Shown here: piece after piece, positions 1 through 6,632 of the stretch
How positions within the stretch are numbered: the stretch's first letter is position 1
How the letters are laid out: each line of letters starts with the position of its first letter
IMG/VR virus record: IMGVR_UViG_3300028275_000006
Coordinates: 148,543 to 212,542 of that record
Strand: one strand, 5' to 3'
DNA length: 64,000 nt
Source of the DNA: a virus
The notes under the pieces: generated by a model
Seen by the model: the letters and a program-made list of their open reading frames with translations, nothing else
The model's database searches: none
Told to the model about the DNA's origin: nothing
Position numbers and translations under genes: made by a program

Positions 1-191
1 TTATCCGGAATAAAAAATACAACTGTTTGTAAATGATCCAATCCTTCTTCTGCTAACCACCAACGGATAGGATACGCGGCTTTAGCACGAGATTCCCACT
101 CGTCCCACTCTTCGCTAGTCCCACACTTTAGTTTAGTAGTACCACGAAGCCAATCTGCAAATTTTGAACAAGTCCAATAATGATTACGCAT
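1..191 (-). CDS. Conserved phage hypothetical protein, 3' end cut by window edge
   Basis: An open frame starts at an ATG at 191 and runs leftwards off the window without a stop, giving 63 visible residues. The protein begins MRNHYWTCSKFADWLRG and contains a WDEWESRAK stretch and a PIRWWLAEEGLDHLQ stretch. I recognise this Trp-rich pattern from small hypothetical proteins of marine T4-like phages, but know no function for it. It follows the 44-residue gene at 193-327 with a one-base gap, so both probably belong to the leftward unit that begins near 1.2 kb. Confidence 0.75.
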   Translation of the reverse strand, partial: MRNHYWTCSKFADWLRGTTKLKCGTSEEWDEWESRAKAAYPIRWWLAEEGLDHLQTVVFFIPD

Positions 192-192
192 T

Positions 193-327
193 TTAATCTA
201 TCTTATCTATTCCGTAGAGTTGCATGAAGCCGACCTTGTACACCGAAAACTCTATTGCCTCACTTAGTGTAGCAAACGTTCTCGATGAAAGTGTTCCAGC
301 AGTCATGTAGTATCTTACCTTATACAT
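193..327 (-). CDS. Small hypothetical protein (44 aa)
   Basis: A 44-codon frame begins at ATG 327 and stops at 193-195. It fits exactly between the end of the ClpP gene (330) and the start of the next gene (191), the tight packing expected for a phage operon. The product begins MYKVRYYMTAGTLSSRTF and has a mixed polar/aromatic composition, with no signal peptide or membrane segment. No function can be assigned. Support is positional plus a clean in-frame stop abutting the next start. Confidence 0.6.
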   Translation of the reverse strand: MYKVRYYMTAGTLSSRTFATLSEAIEFSVYKVGFMQLYGIDKID

Positions 328-329
328 CA

Positions 330-887
330 CTATACTATATGATCCGCTACCCCAAAGTCAACCACTTCTTGTGCAGTTAGGTAAACATCGCTGGCTGGTA
401 GTAGTTTTGCTTTAACTCTACTTTTAACCAAGCCTGTTGTTTCGGTTAGAATTGTTATCATCTTTTCATTTAACAATTCGGTTTCTTTCATTTCTGCTTT
501 TAGGTCGTGATACTTAGCATCCATTCCGGATGTAAATTGGTGACACATAAAACTAGTATTACTAGCCGCATAACGATGCTTTTTATCACCGCAGGCAAAA
601 ATTAAAAATGCCGCACTCATGACAGCACCAATTCCAATAGTTCTTACAATATGTGGACTGCTACGCATTACATCAATTAACGCTAGAGCCTGATACAAAT
701 CTCCGCCCGTGCTGTTAATATACAAGGTCAAAGTTCTACCTTCGCCTTGTAAATTTTCATAGAGAATCCATTTGATGGCTTCGCCTACTGTATCTTCATC
801 TATCTCTCCATTCAAATAAAAAGTAGAATTTTCCAGTAATCTAAGATCAATTCTATCTTCCGCATTGAACTCATCAATTTTTTTCAT
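330..887 (-). CDS. clpP: ClpP-like serine protease
   Basis: This is a 185-residue ClpP-fold peptidase. Numbering from the ATG at 887, the catalytic triad is visible: Ser91 in GAVMSAAF, His116 in MCHQF and Asp167 in LPASDVYLT. The glycine-rich strand (INSTGGDL) that forms the oxyanion region is also present. Length fits the mature ClpP core without a long propeptide. The ATG at 887 is preferred over an upstream GTG at 893 because a GGAG ribosome site lies five bases before it. ClpP rings need an AAA+ partner (ClpA/ClpX), which would come from the host. ClpS at 17.6 kb and DnaK at 18.4 kb suggest the phage manipulates host protein turnover; ClpP homologues also occur in other phages as prohead proteases, so a role in head maturation is possible. 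Confidence 0.9.
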   Translation of the reverse strand: MKKIDEFNAEDRIDLRLLENSTFYLNGEIDEDTVGEAIKWILYENLQGEGRTLTLYINSTGGDLYQALALIDVMRSSPHIVRTIGIGAVMSAAFLIFACGDKKHRYAASNTSFMCHQFTSGMDAKYHDLKAEMKETELLNEKMITILTETTGLVKSRVKAKLLPASDVYLTAQEVVDFGVADHIV

Positions 888-889
888 TT

Positions 890-1177
890 TCACTCCGGTA
901 TATATTGTCCAAAGCCGTTCTCTTGGAAGTGTGTGTATACGGCATCTTTATCTATTTCATCTAATGCTTTTACTTCTTGTGCAAATGTATTAATGTTAAT
1001 AGTTCCGTTTGAACTTTTAGAACTTTTTAACATTTGGAGTATATCTGCTAAATGGCCTAATCTTTCCAATCCAACATCTACTTCTCCATCTTCAAATAAC
1101 TTGTATGCCCTTTCGGCATGGTCCGAGCAATACTCAAACATAGATGCTTCGAACTTCTGAACGTGTGCTTGTGACAT
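890..1177 (-). CDS. Hypothetical protein, first gene of the ClpP unit
   Basis: The product is a soluble acidic 95-residue protein (MSQAHVQKFEASMFEYCSD) rich in short predicted helices, with no recognisable motif. Its stop codon at 890 lies just upstream of the ClpP ATG at 887, so the two are likely translated in sequence. A consensus sigma-70 promoter lies upstream at 1204-1231. It may be an accessory to ClpP because of the tight coupling, but nothing in the sequence proves that. Confidence 0.75.
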   Translation of the reverse strand: MSQAHVQKFEASMFEYCSDHAERAYKLFEDGEVDVGLERLGHLADILQMLKSSKSSNGTININTFAQEVKALDEIDKDAVYTHFQENGFGQYIPE

Positions 1178-1203
1178 GATTCCTTACTTTATTAAGTGCT
1201 ACT

Positions 1204-1231
1204 ATTATAACACATTTATTTAACCTGTCAA
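1204..1231 (-). promoter_or_regulatory. Sigma-70 type promoter for the leftward clpP unit
   Basis: On the minus strand TTGACA (1226-1231) and TATAAT (1204-1209) match both consensus hexamers, with a 16-base spacer. It lies 27 bases before the start codon at 1177. A perfect match like this suggests early expression by host RNA polymerase. Confidence 0.75.
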
Positions 1232-1251
1232 ATACTTATCTACTCAGTTAA

Positions 1252-1259
1252 CATAAATA
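1252..1259 (+). promoter_or_regulatory. T4-like late promoter box (CATAAATA)
   Basis: CATAAATA on the plus strand matches the T4-type late consensus (T/N)ATAAATA and is followed, 24 bases later, by the start of the 1284 gene with an AGCGGAG ribosome site between. It would drive the rightward membrane-protein cluster. Confidence 0.5.
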
Positions 1260-1283
1260 CACGTATAAAGAGCGGAGCGTAAA

Positions 1284-1565
1284 ATGGGTGATATATTCAA
1301 AATAATTGGTGATTTGGGTATGCCGGTAGCGGCGGCATTGGCAGGTGGATACTTTGTTTACCTAACAATCAAATTACTACTACAAGGTGTTTTGGGAAGT
1401 ATCAAAGGTATGGCCGGTATTATTACTGCGTTAGACAATCGTGTAAAAACAATGAACCACGATGTTGTACGTATTGATACTATTGTGTCCAACGCATTAG
1501 GTTTACGCCCTGACGTAGATCGTATTGCTAGAGCAGATGGTAAGAACGATGCTAGACGAGACTAA
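1284..1565 (+). CDS. Small membrane protein with C-terminal coiled coil
   Basis: The 93-residue product has one or two hydrophobic N-terminal helices (residues about 12-45, GMPVAAALAGGYFVYLTIK) followed by a charged helical tail (ALDNRVKTMNHDVVRID). The same pattern occurs in the gene at 2045, and the two look like diverged paralogues: both have a G-x-P-x-V membrane start and a tail reading ALxxRxxxxxxDxxRxxxxVxxxL. The membrane-plus-coiled-coil layout is compatible with a holin or a membrane-anchored accessory, but no specific family is recognised. First gene of a rightward operon. Confidence 0.75.
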   Translation: MGDIFKIIGDLGMPVAAALAGGYFVYLTIKLLLQGVLGSIKGMAGIITALDNRVKTMNHDVVRIDTIVSNALGLRPDVDRIARADGKNDARRD

Positions 1566-1719
1566 TACAAAATTACAAGATGCAATTATAACGTTGCATG
1601 ACATAGCCAGACTAATTGAACAAGAAGTTGGCCGAGGTAACCTTAGTGACGATATTAGAAACTGTGCTAATAGAGTCAATGTATTGATTAAGGAAAGAGT
1701 CGAAAATGCTGTATGTTGA
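1549..1719 (+). CDS. Hypothetical helical protein (56 aa)
   Basis: The ATG at 1549 is chosen because it sits just inside the end of the preceding gene and leaves a compact helical protein (MLDETNTKLQDAIITL); an ATG at 1525 would only add residues inside the upstream gene. The product has amphipathic heptad-like spacing and no hydrophobic segment. It overlaps both neighbours, typical of translationally coupled phage genes. Function unknown. Confidence 0.6.
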   Translation: MLDETNTKLQDAIITLHDIARLIEQEVGRGNLSDDIRNCANRVNVLIKERVENAVC

Positions 1720-1903
1720 TTACAGTTGGGATTTAAATCCTAGCGGTATCATATTCGATGAAGAACTTGATATTGATAAGTTAGGTTGGAAGCACGGCGA
1801 TTGCTTTAGAATTACCAACGTTAATGGTAAGGCAATGCTGGTTAAAATGCACCCAGTAGAGCAATTTGTAAAAGGATACCCAGTAAATGTTCAAGAAGAA
1901 TAA
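1706..1903 (+). CDS. Hypothetical protein (65 aa)
   Basis: This small protein (MLYVDYSWDLNPSGIIFD) resembles a compact beta-rich domain with a WKHGDCFRIT strand. It overlaps the genes on either side by 14 and 17 bases. No membrane segment or catalytic motif is visible. Its place in the rightward operon between small membrane genes is the only functional hint. Confidence 0.65.
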   Translation: MLYVDYSWDLNPSGIIFDEELDIDKLGWKHGDCFRITNVNGKAMLVKMHPVEQFVKGYPVNVQEE

Positions 1904-2045
1904 ATGGCAGTTGTGGTATGATGCACAACCCCAACACATCAAAGATTGGATGGATCAGCCAAGAGCAATTTGGTATGACAGCGATATGTGGAAGGCTGGC
2001 ATTACTGGATTAGTTGTTGGTTTAATAATAGGGATGATTATATAA
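1887..2045 (+). CDS. Small tail-anchored membrane protein (52 aa)
   Basis: A 52-codon frame runs from ATG 1887 to a TAA at 2043-2045 that overlaps the next start by one base (TAATG). An AAAGGAT ribosome site lies nine bases upstream. The product has a Trp/Tyr-rich N-terminus (WQLWYDAQPQHIKDWMD) and ends in a single membrane helix (ITGLVVGLIIGMII). The WYDAQP pattern is familiar from small proteins of marine T4-like phages. Function unknown; membrane location is clear. Confidence 0.7.
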   Translation: MFKKNKWQLWYDAQPQHIKDWMDQPRAIWYDSDMWKAGITGLVVGLIIGMII

Positions 2046-2422
2046 TGGATGTCGTAGAGTTAGTCAATAAGTATGGGTTTCCAATCGTTATGGCGGTTGG
2101 TATGGGTTTCATTATCAAATACGTTTGGGAATGGGCCACAAAAGAAGTTAAGCCAGTTATCAGCGATGCTAATACTGTGTTGATTGCTCTTATCGACCGT
2201 ATCCGTATGCTAGACAATGACTTGATTCGTCTTAACCAAAAAGTTAATACAGTCTTACACCTACGTGGTAAGATGATTGAATCGGATCGTGTTATGGAAA
2301 CTGCACTTGTAGAAGCACAGGCTAACAAGAAGTTCCACGAAGCAATGGAAGAAGCAGACAAGATTGGCGCAAAGAAAGTTGACCCGGACGATAAAAAGAC
2401 TGCGGCCGCTGGCGAGAGTTAA
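2045..2422 (+). CDS. Membrane protein with coiled-coil tail, paralogue of the 1284 gene
   Basis: The ATG at 2045 overlaps the previous stop and begins MDVVELVNKYGFPIVMAVG, which aligns with the start of the 1284 protein; a start at 1988 would only read through the upstream gene in another frame. One membrane helix (residues about 10-28) is followed by a charged coiled coil (ALIDRIRMLDNDLIRLNQKV) and an acidic/Ala-rich tail. 125 residues. Duplication within one operon suggests the two may form a hetero-oligomer. A holin-like or membrane-anchored role is possible but unproven. Confidence 0.75.
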   Translation: MDVVELVNKYGFPIVMAVGMGFIIKYVWEWATKEVKPVISDANTVLIALIDRIRMLDNDLIRLNQKVNTVLHLRGKMIESDRVMETALVEAQANKKFHEAMEEADKIGAKKVDPDDKKTAAAGES

Positions 2423-2424
2423 TA

Positions 2425-3129
2425 ATGTCAACAATTATAGCCACCTTGGTGATGGTTCAAATCACCATAGCCTGTGTTACCCTTTATCTTCATAGAGGAC
2501 AAACACACAGAGCAGTAACATTCCATCCAGCAGTAAATCACTTCATGCGTTTTTGGCTTTGGCTTACAACAGGTATGGTTACCAAGCAATGGGTAGCAAT
2601 ACATCGCAAACATCATCAAGCCAGCGATACAGATTTAGATCCGCACAGTCCACAAGTTTACGGTATTAAAACTGTGCTATTCAAAGGCTGGAGTTTATAT
2701 CACTCTGCCAGTAAAGATACCGCAATGGTTGAAAAGTTAGGAGTAGGTACTCCTGATGATTGGCTAGAGCGTAATGTTTACACCCTACACAGCCGCCTTG
2801 GAATTCTCTTAATGTTAGTCATAGACTTATTGTTCTTTGGTCCTTGGGGTATTCTTGTGTGGGGCATTCAAATGATATGGATTCCATTCTGGGCCGCTGG
2901 TGTTATTAATGGACTGGCACATTGGTGGGGATATCGTAATACTGACACCAAAGACACTAGCCGTAACTTATGGCCTTGGGCTATTTGGATCGGTGGTGAG
3001 GAACTACATAACAATCATCATGCCGATGGGGCCAATGCTAGTTTCCGTCAACGTTGGTTTGAATTAGATATCGGTTGGATCTATATTAAGGTACTACGCT
3101 TCTTTAACCTTGCACAGGTTAGGAATTAA
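2425..3129 (+). CDS. Membrane fatty-acid (acyl-CoA/acyl-lipid) desaturase
   Basis: The product is a membrane di-iron desaturase of the delta-9 type. All three histidine boxes are present: HRGQTH (23-28), HRKHH (60-64) and HNNHH (195-199), separated by two hydrophobic pairs, in the order and spacing of bacterial acyl-CoA desaturases. At 234 residues it is shorter than most (about 300), ending soon after the third box. It would insert a cis double bond into host membrane acyl chains and needs an electron donor. It starts two bases after the preceding gene and its last 11 bases overlap the convergent gene on the other strand. It probably changes membrane fluidity during infection. Confidence 0.9.
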   Translation: MSTIIATLVMVQITIACVTLYLHRGQTHRAVTFHPAVNHFMRFWLWLTTGMVTKQWVAIHRKHHQASDTDLDPHSPQVYGIKTVLFKGWSLYHSASKDTAMVEKLGVGTPDDWLERNVYTLHSRLGILLMLVIDLLFFGPWGILVWGIQMIWIPFWAAGVINGLAHWWGYRNTDTKDTSRNLWPWAIWIGGEELHNNHHADGANASFRQRWFELDIGWIYIKVLRFFNLAQVRN

Positions 3130-3853
3130 CAGCAATAAACTCTGCTTCAGGAATACGTGTCTTAGTATTCTTACTTCCTAGTACTACTACAATTCTGCGT
3201 CCTATTTCTGTATCCAACATCATTACTATGCAACCTCCACTGGCTCTTATGTAGCCAGTTTTGCTGACAATAAATTCATGACGCTTGCCAATAATTGGAT
3301 TAGTATTATTAAAGATAAACCACTTTTTCTTTATCTTAATTTTAACCTGCGGTGTGCGTGATGCTTCAATAATCTCTGCGTAGTTCTTTGCCGCTAGAAC
3401 TAGTTTAATTAAATCAGTGGCTGTGCTTACATTAAACACACTAAGCCCTGTAGGTTCGACATACTTTGTGTCGTGCATACCTAACAGATGTGCTTTAGTA
3501 TTCATTGCTCTAACACAGGCATCCTTACCATTAGGATAGTATTGACACAGTAGATCAGCCGCTTTGTTGTCGCTGTGTACTAATGCTAGTTGTATTGTTT
3601 CGGCTCGGGTATACTTACCGATTTGTTCATCTAAGTTTTGATTAGCATCTAACACAACCATTGCCGTCATTAGTTTAGTAATGCTGGCAATACTACGCTG
3701 TTGATCTATGTTTTCGCTTTGAATAATTCTGCCGGATTCATCGGCCACGAGCCAGCTCTGAGCGGTGATAGACAGAGGTTTGGCAGTGGCGGCGCTTGTT
3801 TGCCCATGATGTAAAAAGGCAAAAAATACCAATATAGATATAACTCTACACAT
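3119..3853 (-). CDS. D-alanyl-D-alanine carboxypeptidase/endopeptidase, PBP7-like
   Basis: A 244-residue penicillin-binding-protein fold with an N-terminal signal peptide (MCRVISILVFFAFL...TSA). The three active-site motifs are intact, numbered from ATG 3853: SITK (57-60), SDN (94-96) and KTG (198-200). Length and spacing fit the low-molecular-weight PBP7/PbpG family, which trims or cuts peptidoglycan cross-links in the periplasm. The ATG at 3853 is chosen because a consensus promoter (3860-3888) overlaps a GTG start at 3868 and would start transcription at or next to 3853. It could weaken the wall for lysis or remodel it. Confidence 0.85.
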   Translation of the reverse strand: MCRVISILVFFAFLHHGQTSAATAKPLSITAQSWLVADESGRIIQSENIDQQRSIASITKLMTAMVVLDANQNLDEQIGKYTRAETIQLALVHSDNKAADLLCQYYPNGKDACVRAMNTKAHLLGMHDTKYVEPTGLSVFNVSTATDLIKLVLAAKNYAEIIEASRTPQVKIKIKKKWFIFNNTNPIIGKRHEFIVSKTGYIRASGGCIVMMLDTEIGRRIVVVLGSKNTKTRIPEAEFIAVNS

Positions 3854-3859
3854 CTGTCT

Positions 3860-3888
3860 ATTGTACACTCTGCTATAATCTCTGTCAA
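3860..3888 (-). promoter_or_regulatory. Sigma-70 type promoter, probably giving a leaderless mRNA
   Basis: TTGACA (3883-3888) and TACAAT (3860-3865) are separated by 17 bases on the minus strand. Seven bases after the -10 box is the A of the ATG at 3853, so the predicted transcript would begin at the start codon. Confidence 0.6.
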
Positions 3889-3889
3889 A

Positions 3890-5941
3890 TTATTTTTCAT
3901 GTGCTATGAATTCACCATTCCAATTATCTGGAAGGTTCTGTTCTTTCATAAACTCGCAACGTTCAATCCAGATTTTGTAGTACTTGTCCATTTGTCCACC
4001 AAAGTTGCCTTTTAGTTTTTTACACATAGCGGCTGCTTCGTCGAACTTCTTTTGTTTATACAAGGCATGCATCAACTCGTGCTGTACTTTATCTTTACTG
4101 TAATCTTCACCTTTGGTTCTTAATGCTGTATAGATTAAGTCTGCTACAGTTTTGCCTTTAGGTTGTAAGTTATCTAGCATTAGATAGAAGAAGTCATCTT
4201 TAGTACGGTTGTAAGTTTCAGCACCGATGATACATAACACGCCATAGGCCTTACAACGTGCTTCTAAACGAGCGGCGGTTGAAACCATGTCACCTAAGAT
4301 GTCGTAACTATGTCTGTCAGTTGATCCCATCTCACCAATAAAGCCAATACCTGAGTTACAACCCCAACCCATTGCGGCTGGTGGTAAGCCTTGTGCTTCC
4401 ATTAGTTTAGTATACTCATCAACAGCATCTAACATCTGTAAACCAACAGCAACAATAGTACGGGCATGATTAGGATCTTCAATCGGAGCACCGTGTATGT
4501 GCATACTTGCGTCACCTACATACTTTATGACCATACCCTTGTTGTCCATGATAGGCTGACTAATAGCATCCATGTAACCGTTCATATACTTGCCTAATCC
4601 AGCAACATCATCACCGTAGTGTTCTCCAATGGGTGTAAAGCCACGCAAGTCACTGAACATAACGGATACGTCTTTACGCACACCACGCTTGATTAGGTCT
4701 GGATCTTTTTGTAGCATTTCTACTACTTCCTTACTACAGTATCCAGCGAACTGTTTCTTAATTGCCTGTTTCTGTAAAAACTCGCTTATAAACTTAACGC
4801 CATAACAATGAAGAGCAACGATAATAAGGCCAAACGCGATCGCAGTCGCGTCTCCCAAGACGAGCCAATTATTGAAAGCGTAGATAGTACCAGGAACGAT
4901 GGCACCAACAATAACCACAGTAGCACCAATGCCAACATAAGTCCACCTCGATAAGAAAATTAATAATATGCCAAGTGATACTAATGCTAAAATTTCAACC
5001 CCGTCGGCATAGTCGGGACGTTGAATAACAATGCCGTTAACCATTGTACCAATTACTGCGGCCTGCACTTCGTGAGGAAATACAGCACCTTTGCTTGTCG
5101 GTAACGGATTACTAATACCAGCGGCAGTAGGACCTACAATAACGACGGCGCCACCTAAATCTTTTGGAAGTTTAACAGCACTAACGCTATGAGCTTCTTG
5201 GCTCCAATCGATCCAAATTCTTCCTAAACTATCTGTAGCAATAGGACCAAACTTTGGAATACGCATTTTCTCAACGCCGCCTTCAAAAAGTTTTACTTGG
5301 AAGGTAGAGTCTCCTGCGGCGACTCTAAGTGTCTCTAAACTCAATGCTGGATATAATTTGCCGTCTACAGTAACAATTAACGGCATGCGGCGATTAACAC
5401 CATCTACTTCTGGAAGTGTTCCTGTAATGCCAACACCTGCGGCATTTTGTTCTAGTTGAGGAACGTTGGCGATTAGTCCCGGGTATTGAATAATTTGATC
5501 TAGATGTTCTGGACCTAGTACAGCCGATCCTGGAACACGTGGTGTATTCTTTGTTTTCTGTGCTGGCGCACTTCCTAGTACTACAGGGAACTCTTTTAGA
5601 GTTTGTCCTAGCGCACCATCTCCACCAGTACGATCTGTCTCTGGCATAAGAACATTAAGTACAACAAGTCCTGCATTTCTTTGGTATAGTTCCTTCACAA
5701 GTTTAGCATATTCTGCTCTTGGTAAGGGCCACTGACCATATTTGTCTAACGTGGCTTCGTCGATATTTACAGTAACTATGTTGTTAACTGTAACTTCTTT
5801 ACTTGTAATTAATGTGTCAAAATAACGTAGTCTTACGCTTTCAACAAATGTAGGATCTGCAACTCTGACACCAACAACTAGTGCTAGAGTTAGTAAAGCA
5901 GTCCATGGACTTACTAGTATTTTTTTGAATTGTATTTTCAT
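3890..5941 (-). CDS. CHASE2-domain class III adenylate/guanylate cyclase
   Basis: A 683-residue membrane receptor cyclase. Residues 1-30 hold one membrane helix; about 35-305 form an extracytoplasmic CHASE2 sensor; about 315-380 contain three membrane helices; about 424-600 form the catalytic domain. Metal-binding Asp431 (MFSDLRGFT) and Asp477 (KYVGDASM) are present, as are Lys473 and Asp547 (YDILG), the pair typical of ATP specificity, and Arg558. The usual Asn of the VNxAAR motif is Ser554 (VSTAAR), which could lower activity. It would make cAMP in response to a periplasmic signal. Its stop is 37 bases upstream of the PBP gene start. Confidence 0.88.
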   Translation of the reverse strand: MKIQFKKILVSPWTALLTLALVVGVRVADPTFVESVRLRYFDTLITSKEVTVNNIVTVNIDEATLDKYGQWPLPRAEYAKLVKELYQRNAGLVVLNVLMPETDRTGGDGALGQTLKEFPVVLGSAPAQKTKNTPRVPGSAVLGPEHLDQIIQYPGLIANVPQLEQNAAGVGITGTLPEVDGVNRRMPLIVTVDGKLYPALSLETLRVAAGDSTFQVKLFEGGVEKMRIPKFGPIATDSLGRIWIDWSQEAHSVSAVKLPKDLGGAVVIVGPTAAGISNPLPTSKGAVFPHEVQAAVIGTMVNGIVIQRPDYADGVEILALVSLGILLIFLSRWTYVGIGATVVIVGAIVPGTIYAFNNWLVLGDATAIAFGLIIVALHCYGVKFISEFLQKQAIKKQFAGYCSKEVVEMLQKDPDLIKRGVRKDVSVMFSDLRGFTPIGEHYGDDVAGLGKYMNGYMDAISQPIMDNKGMVIKYVGDASMHIHGAPIEDPNHARTIVAVGLQMLDAVDEYTKLMEAQGLPPAAMGWGCNSGIGFIGEMGSTDRHSYDILGDMVSTAARLEARCKAYGVLCIIGAETYNRTKDDFFYLMLDNLQPKGKTVADLIYTALRTKGEDYSKDKVQHELMHALYKQKKFDEAAAMCKKLKGNFGGQMDKYYKIWIERCEFMKEQNLPDNWNGEFIAHEK

Positions 5942-6474
5942 TTTTTAAATCCTGGCTTTGGTAAGTGGTTGCGGCCGTAACTAATTCTACTGCCTATAAT
6001 TTGTTCTAATGCTGTATGTAAGGCTTGTCCTGATAAATGTTTACGCAACCATTTTTCTGCTAAGTTGTTAATAATCTTTTCATTAGCGTGTGCAAAGCCG
6101 CCTTTACTTTTAGCGTGTACATAAGCGTGATATGCTTCGTGGGCCGCAACAGCAACGTCTCGTGCCGCGGTGCTGTCTAGATTTGGTAAGTTGATACTGC
6201 CAACGCCGTCGCCTGTATCCCTAAACATTGGATCTCCGCTACTCTGGTAGACATAATACATTCCAGGACCTAATTCGTCATCATCGTCAGTTACTCTATC
6301 TCTACCTAGAATATTTCTAACTACATCATATGCTGTCCAAAGCGTGGCTGCAGGTTCTCTGCTTAATTTTGTAGTTGGAAGCATTATTTTATCTTCAGGA
6401 TCGAAGTCACCATATCTTGCTTTTAAATCGGCGTCACTTGCTTCTGCTTCTTTTATAAATTCTTTTGCTCTCAT
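5938..6474 (-). CDS. Capsid-targeted HExxH metallopeptidase-like protein
   Basis: The start at 6474 is chosen because it yields MRAKEFIKEAEA, the same N-terminus as other genes in this window; longer frames read through the lipoprotein gene. It resembles the T4 capsid-targeting sequence and has an IKE site after which a prohead protease could cut. The mature part (about 170 residues) has AAHEAYHAYVHA, a zinc-type HExxH motif. It probably travels in the head and enters the host with the DNA, where it could cut host proteins; peptidase activity is inferred from the motif only. Its start overlaps the upstream stop (ATGA), and its end overlaps the cyclase start. Confidence 0.75.
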   Translation of the reverse strand: MRAKEFIKEAEASDADLKARYGDFDPEDKIMLPTTKLSREPAATLWTAYDVVRNILGRDRVTDDDDELGPGMYYVYQSSGDPMFRDTGDGVGSINLPNLDSTAARDVAVAAHEAYHAYVHAKSKGGFAHANEKIINNLAEKWLRKHLSGQALHTALEQIIGSRISYGRNHLPKPGFKK

Positions 6475-6614
6475 GATCTTGGTGCCGCGCCGTTTCGAGT
6501 AGCAGGATCCCATGAGTGGCAACCCTTGGGTCGTCCGTCTTTGTCGCAAAATGCTATTCCGGCGCAGCCTGCTAAGGTTGTAATAATTGCTAATATTAAG
6601 ATGTTTTTCAGCAT
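6471..6614 (-). CDS. Small lipoprotein (47 aa)
   Basis: A 47-codon frame starts at ATG 6614 and ends overlapping the metallopeptidase start (ATGA). The N-terminus MLKNILILAIITTLAGC is a lipoprotein signal with lipobox LAGC (Cys17); the mature part is only 31 residues with two more Cys. A late-promoter-like ACTAAATA ends five bases before the start. Its size and lipobox resemble small phage outer-membrane lipoproteins such as Rz1-type spanins, but no matching inner-membrane partner is adjacent, so that role is only possible. Confidence 0.7.
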   Translation of the reverse strand: MLKNILILAIITTLAGCAGIAFCDKDGRPKGCHSWDPATRNGAAPRS

Positions 6615-6632
6615 CCAATATTTAGTTAGATT

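Noticed and set aside
6475-6618. N-terminal extension of the metallopeptidase to 6618
   Set aside because: The extra 48 residues are the second frame of a lipoprotein gene with a clear lipobox; the shared MRAKEFI start at 6474 is better.
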